This document shows, piece by piece, positions 61,606 to 64,000 of a DNA stretch of 64,000 bases. The notes beneath the pieces are model-generated. The model was given only the letters and a program-made list of their open reading frames with translations, was not told where the DNA came from and ran no database searches. Made by a program: the position numbers and the translations under genes. Positions within the stretch are counted from its first letter, which is position 1. Every line of letters starts with the position of its first letter. The DNA comes from Streptomyces sp. HNM0575 (GTDB taxonomy: Bacteria; Actinomycetota; Actinomycetes; Streptomycetales; Streptomycetaceae), in assembly GCF_012726265.1 (NCBI RefSeq), contig NZ_JAASAG010000001.1, forward strand, positions 620,001 to 684,000. Reading direction: 5' to 3'.

Positions 61606-62880
61606 GTGGTCGACGCACACCGGACGTTCGTCATCGTCGGCGGAGGGCTGGCGGGTTCGAAAGCCGCCGAGGCCCTGCGTGCCGAGGGCTTCACCGGCCG
61701 GGTCATCCTGATCGGCGACGAGCGCGACCACCCCTACGAACGTCCGCCCCTCTCCAAGGGGTATCTCGCCGGTTCCGACGAGCGCGAGAGCGTGTTCGTG
61801 CACGAGCCCGCCTGGTATGCGGGCGCCGACATCGAACTCCACCTCGGCCAGACCGTCGTACGCCTCGACCGCCCCGCCAAGCGCCTCGAACTCGGCGACG
61901 GCACCCGCCTCAACTACGACAAGCTGCTGCTGGCCACCGGCGCCGAGCCCCGGCGCCTCGACATCCCCGGCACGTCCCTCGCCTCCGTGCACCACCTGCG
62001 CCGCATCGCGCACGCTGACCGGCTGCGCGGCAGGCTCACGGCGCTCGGCCAGGAGAACGGGCACCTCGTCATCGCCGGGGCGGGCTGGATCGGGCTCGAA
62101 GTCGCCGCGGCCGCGCGGGAGTACGGGGCGGAGGTCACCGTCGTCGAACCCGAACCGACGCCGCTGCACTCCGTGCTCGGCCCCGAGATGGGCACGCTCT
62201 TCGCCGACCTCCACCAGGAGCACGGCGTCCGCTTCCACTTCGGGGCGCGGCTGGCGAAGATCACCGGCGCGGACGGCATGGTGCAGTCCGTACGCACCGA
62301 CGACGGCGACGAGCACCCTGCCCACGACGTCCTCGCCGCCATCGGGGCCGCGCCCCGCACCTCGCTCGCCGAGGCCGCCGGACTCGAACTCGCCCCCGGC
62401 CCGAGCGGCGGCGTCGCCGTGGACTCCGCGCTGCGCACCTCCGACCCCGACGTCTACGCCGCGGGCGACGTGGCGTCCCTGCGCGAGACCCCGTGGGGCG
62501 GGCCGCTGCGCGTCGAGCACTGGGCGAACGCCCTCAACAGCGGTCCCGCGGCGGCACGTTCGATGCTCGGCCGCGACGTCGTCTACGACCGCGTGCCCTA
62601 CTTCTTCTCCGACCAGTACGACGTCGGCATGGAGTTCTCCGGCTACGCGCCGCCCGGCACCTACGACCAGGTGGTGTGCCGGGGCGACGTCGCCAAGCGC
62701 GAGTTCATCGCCTTCTGGCTGCGCGACGACCGCGTACTGGCGGGCCTGAACGTGAACGTCTGGGACGTCACCGCAGCCGTCCAGGACCTGATCCGCTCGG
62801 GCACCCCGGTCGACCCCCAAACCCTCGCGGACCCGGACGTCCCCCTCCCCGACCTGGGCCCCGCCCCCGACAAGGGGTAG
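61606..62880 (+). CDS. NAD(P)/FAD-dependent ferredoxin reductase-like oxidoreductase
   Basis: A 424-residue flavoprotein of the putidaredoxin/rhodocoxin reductase type. The FAD motif is FVIVGGGLAGSKAAEALR, then HPYERPPLSKGYL, LLLATGAEPRRL, the NAD motif VIAGAGWIGLEVAAAARE, VYAAGDVAS and the C-terminal VEHWANALNSG and PYFFSDQYDVGMEFSGY. It would pass electrons from NAD(P)H to a ferredoxin. The GTG start has a near-perfect AGGAGGA about 5 nt upstream. It is monocistronic, with no ferredoxin or P450 beside it in the window. Confidence 0.93.
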   Translation: MVDAHRTFVIVGGGLAGSKAAEALRAEGFTGRVILIGDERDHPYERPPLSKGYLAGSDERESVFVHEPAWYAGADIELHLGQTVVRLDRPAKRLELGDGTRLNYDKLLLATGAEPRRLDIPGTSLASVHHLRRIAHADRLRGRLTALGQENGHLVIAGAGWIGLEVAAAAREYGAEVTVVEPEPTPLHSVLGPEMGTLFADLHQEHGVRFHFGARLAKITGADGMVQSVRTDDGDEHPAHDVLAAIGAAPRTSLAEAAGLELAPGPSGGVAVDSALRTSDPDVYAAGDVASLRETPWGGPLRVEHWANALNSGPAAARSMLGRDVVYDRVPYFFSDQYDVGMEFSGYAPPGTYDQVVCRGDVAKREFIAFWLRDDRVLAGLNVNVWDVTAAVQDLIRSGTPVDPQTLADPDVPLPDLGPAPDKG

Positions 62881-64000
62881 CGCGCGCCGGGCGCGCGCAT
62901 TCGCCGACGGCCGGGTCGGCACCTGCGATTCCGGCGGTGCCGCCGGTGGTGCCGCGTCATCCCGCGGCGGCTGTACGGCGAACGCCAACGCCCTGGCGGG
63001 CGCCCGCTGTTGTGCGCGTCCCGTCGACGCCCACGGCAGCGGCCAGGCTGACGTGCTGCTGCCGGGGCGAGGGGCGCTGCGGCGGGCGTCGCCCGGGGTG
63101 CCTGCGTGTGGGGTTGGCCGGGCGCCCACGGGCGCCCGGGCTCCGGCGACGGTAACGGCCCGGCCTGTCGCCGCCGTTGTCCCGCCAGCCGAGGCGAGGG
63201 CGATGCTGCGCCTGCCCTGATGCCCGCGGCAGGCGCAGCACGAAGGTGCTGCCGGTGGGTGCCGCGTCATGCCGCGGCCCGGTGGGCGGCTGACACCAAC
63301 GCCTCGCCCTGCGCGCGCAGTTGTGCGGGTGCCGTCGGCACCGATGGCGGAGCCGTGCGTGTTGCGGCCCACCGCGCGGCGCGCCCACGGCAGCGACGCC
63401 CGCGCTCCGGGCCGTAGCGGCTCGGTCCCGTGTGTGCCGTCGTGTTGCCGTCCACGCGCCCGGAGGCGCCAACGCCTCGGCGTGCGCCCGATGTTGTGCG
63501 GTGCCGTCGGCGGTTATGGCGGTGCCCCGCCTGTTACGGCCACCGCGCCGCGCGTCCACGCTCGCGGCAGCCGTCAGGCTGACGTGCTGTTGTGCCACTG
63601 CCGGAGGCGAAGGGTGCTGCGGCAGGTGTCGCGCGGGGTTGCCCGCGACGGCGGCCTGTCTGCGCGTGTGCCCCGCGCCCCCGGCCACGGAACGTCAACT
63701 CCCCGCTCCGTGCCCGCTGTTGTGCCCGTGCCGTCGGCACCGGTCACGGCGGAGCCGTGCCTGCCGGGGCGCCGGTGCGCCCGCGTTGGGGTGCGGCCCT
63801 TGCGTCCCTCCCCGCGGCCCACCCGCGCGGCAGCGCACCCCGCTCCGTGCCCGCTGTTGTGCCCGTGCCGTCGGCACCGGTCACGGCGGAGCCGTGCCCG
63901 TCGGGGCGCCCACGCGCCCGCCGGTGGGTGCGGCCCCCGCGCCGCGCCCCACCGCGCGCGGCAGCGCACCCTCGTCGGCTGGCCGCCCCGCCAGGGGTGT
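62881..64000. repeat. Gene-free, hairpin-rich repeat array running off the right edge
   Basis: No reading frame here is convincing. A core beginning TTGTGC and containing GTGCCGTCGGCAC and CACGGCGGAGCCGTG recurs near 63010, 63321, 63494, 63720 and 63857 with decreasing divergence to the right. The last two units share 61 identical bases (63701-63761 and 63838-63898, period 137 bp). A second shared block (CAGGCTGACGTGCTG, later GCTGCGGC) pairs 63043-63085 with 63576-63625. Many segments are self-complementary. Confidence 0.75.

Noticed and set aside
62985..64000. CRISPR array at the right edge
   Set aside because: Units are not short constant repeats with unique equal spacers; the cores diverge, spacing varies, and no cas genes are present.
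62881..64000. Overlapping minus-strand frames rich in Arg/Ala/Gly through the right-edge array
   Set aside because: The frames change between units and carry no domain; the repetition is at DNA level rather than in one consistent reading frame.

Overview
This is a contiguous stretch of a very GC-rich actinomycete chromosome, almost certainly Streptomyces or a close relative. The evidence is third-codon GC bias, many GTG and a few TTG starts, 4-nt ATGA/GTGA gene overlaps, and typical streptomycete gene families (PcaV, dodecin, NirBD with GlnR boxes, a c-di-AMP riboswitch before a LysM transglycosylase, ROK-controlled sugar ABC importer without its own ATPase). The order glyS, dusB, ppdK, nirB, nasA, chelatase, dgt is, from memory, like the core region of known Streptomyces chromosomes. 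I see no prophage, insertion sequence, CRISPR array, rRNA or tRNA.

Layout. 1-7 kb: end of glyS with a strong terminator, an aldo/keto reductase-TetR pair, then a divergent MFS exporter/XRE regulator cassette bounded at both ends by the same hairpin and by inverted heptamer repeats, then dusB. 7.5-11.3 kb: a receiver-like/GGDEF-like/processive glycosyltransferase fusion carrying a TTA codon, translationally coupled to an acyltransferase. 11.4-13 kb: Zn alcohol dehydrogenase and dodecin. 13-24.7 kb: a carbohydrate locus: debranching-type enzyme, MGH1-like hydrolase, sugar isomerase and Zn-dehydrogenase on the minus strand, divergent from solute-binding lipoprotein, two permeases, ROK repressor and Gfo/Idh oxidoreductase. 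25-28 kb: ppdK. 28-33 kb: UvrA-like ABC protein, VOC protein, AraC regulator and a coiled-coil protein of unknown function. 33-37.5 kb: IclR regulator divergent from an MFS transporter and a benzoylformate decarboxylase-like enzyme. 37.8-41 kb: riboswitch-controlled cell-wall transglycosylase, orphan response regulator, SDR. 41-46 kb: pcaHGBD (protocatechuate degradation) divergent from pcaV. 46-51.4 kb: assimilatory nitrite reductase operon. 51.5-55.7 kb: small regulators, VOC proteins, cutA, a methyltransferase and a YdcF protein. 55.7-59.6 kb: assimilatory nitrate reductase nasA divergent from a sirohydrochlorin chelatase. 59.7-64 kb: dgt, an FAD reductase and a gene-free repeat array running off the right edge.

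Three functional modules stand out. Nitrogen assimilation: nasA (nitrate to nitrite), nirBD (nitrite to ammonium) and the chelatase (siroheme for NirB) share what look like GlnR sites placed identically, 22 nt before the start codons of nasA and of the first gene of the nir operon. Aromatic catabolism: the IclR-MFS-decarboxylase group and the pca operon could feed mandelate/benzoylformate-type and protocatechuate substrates into the beta-ketoadipate pathway, but pcaC and the lower pathway are not in the window. Polysaccharide/sugar use: synthesis (glycosyltransferase plus acyltransferase) and uptake/degradation loci lie near each other.

The most striking general feature is the abundance of short tandem repeats. 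They occur between genes, across stop codons and as in-frame low-complexity insertions in otherwise conserved enzymes (DusB, PcaB, BFD-like, NirB, FAD oxidoreductase, Dgt and others).
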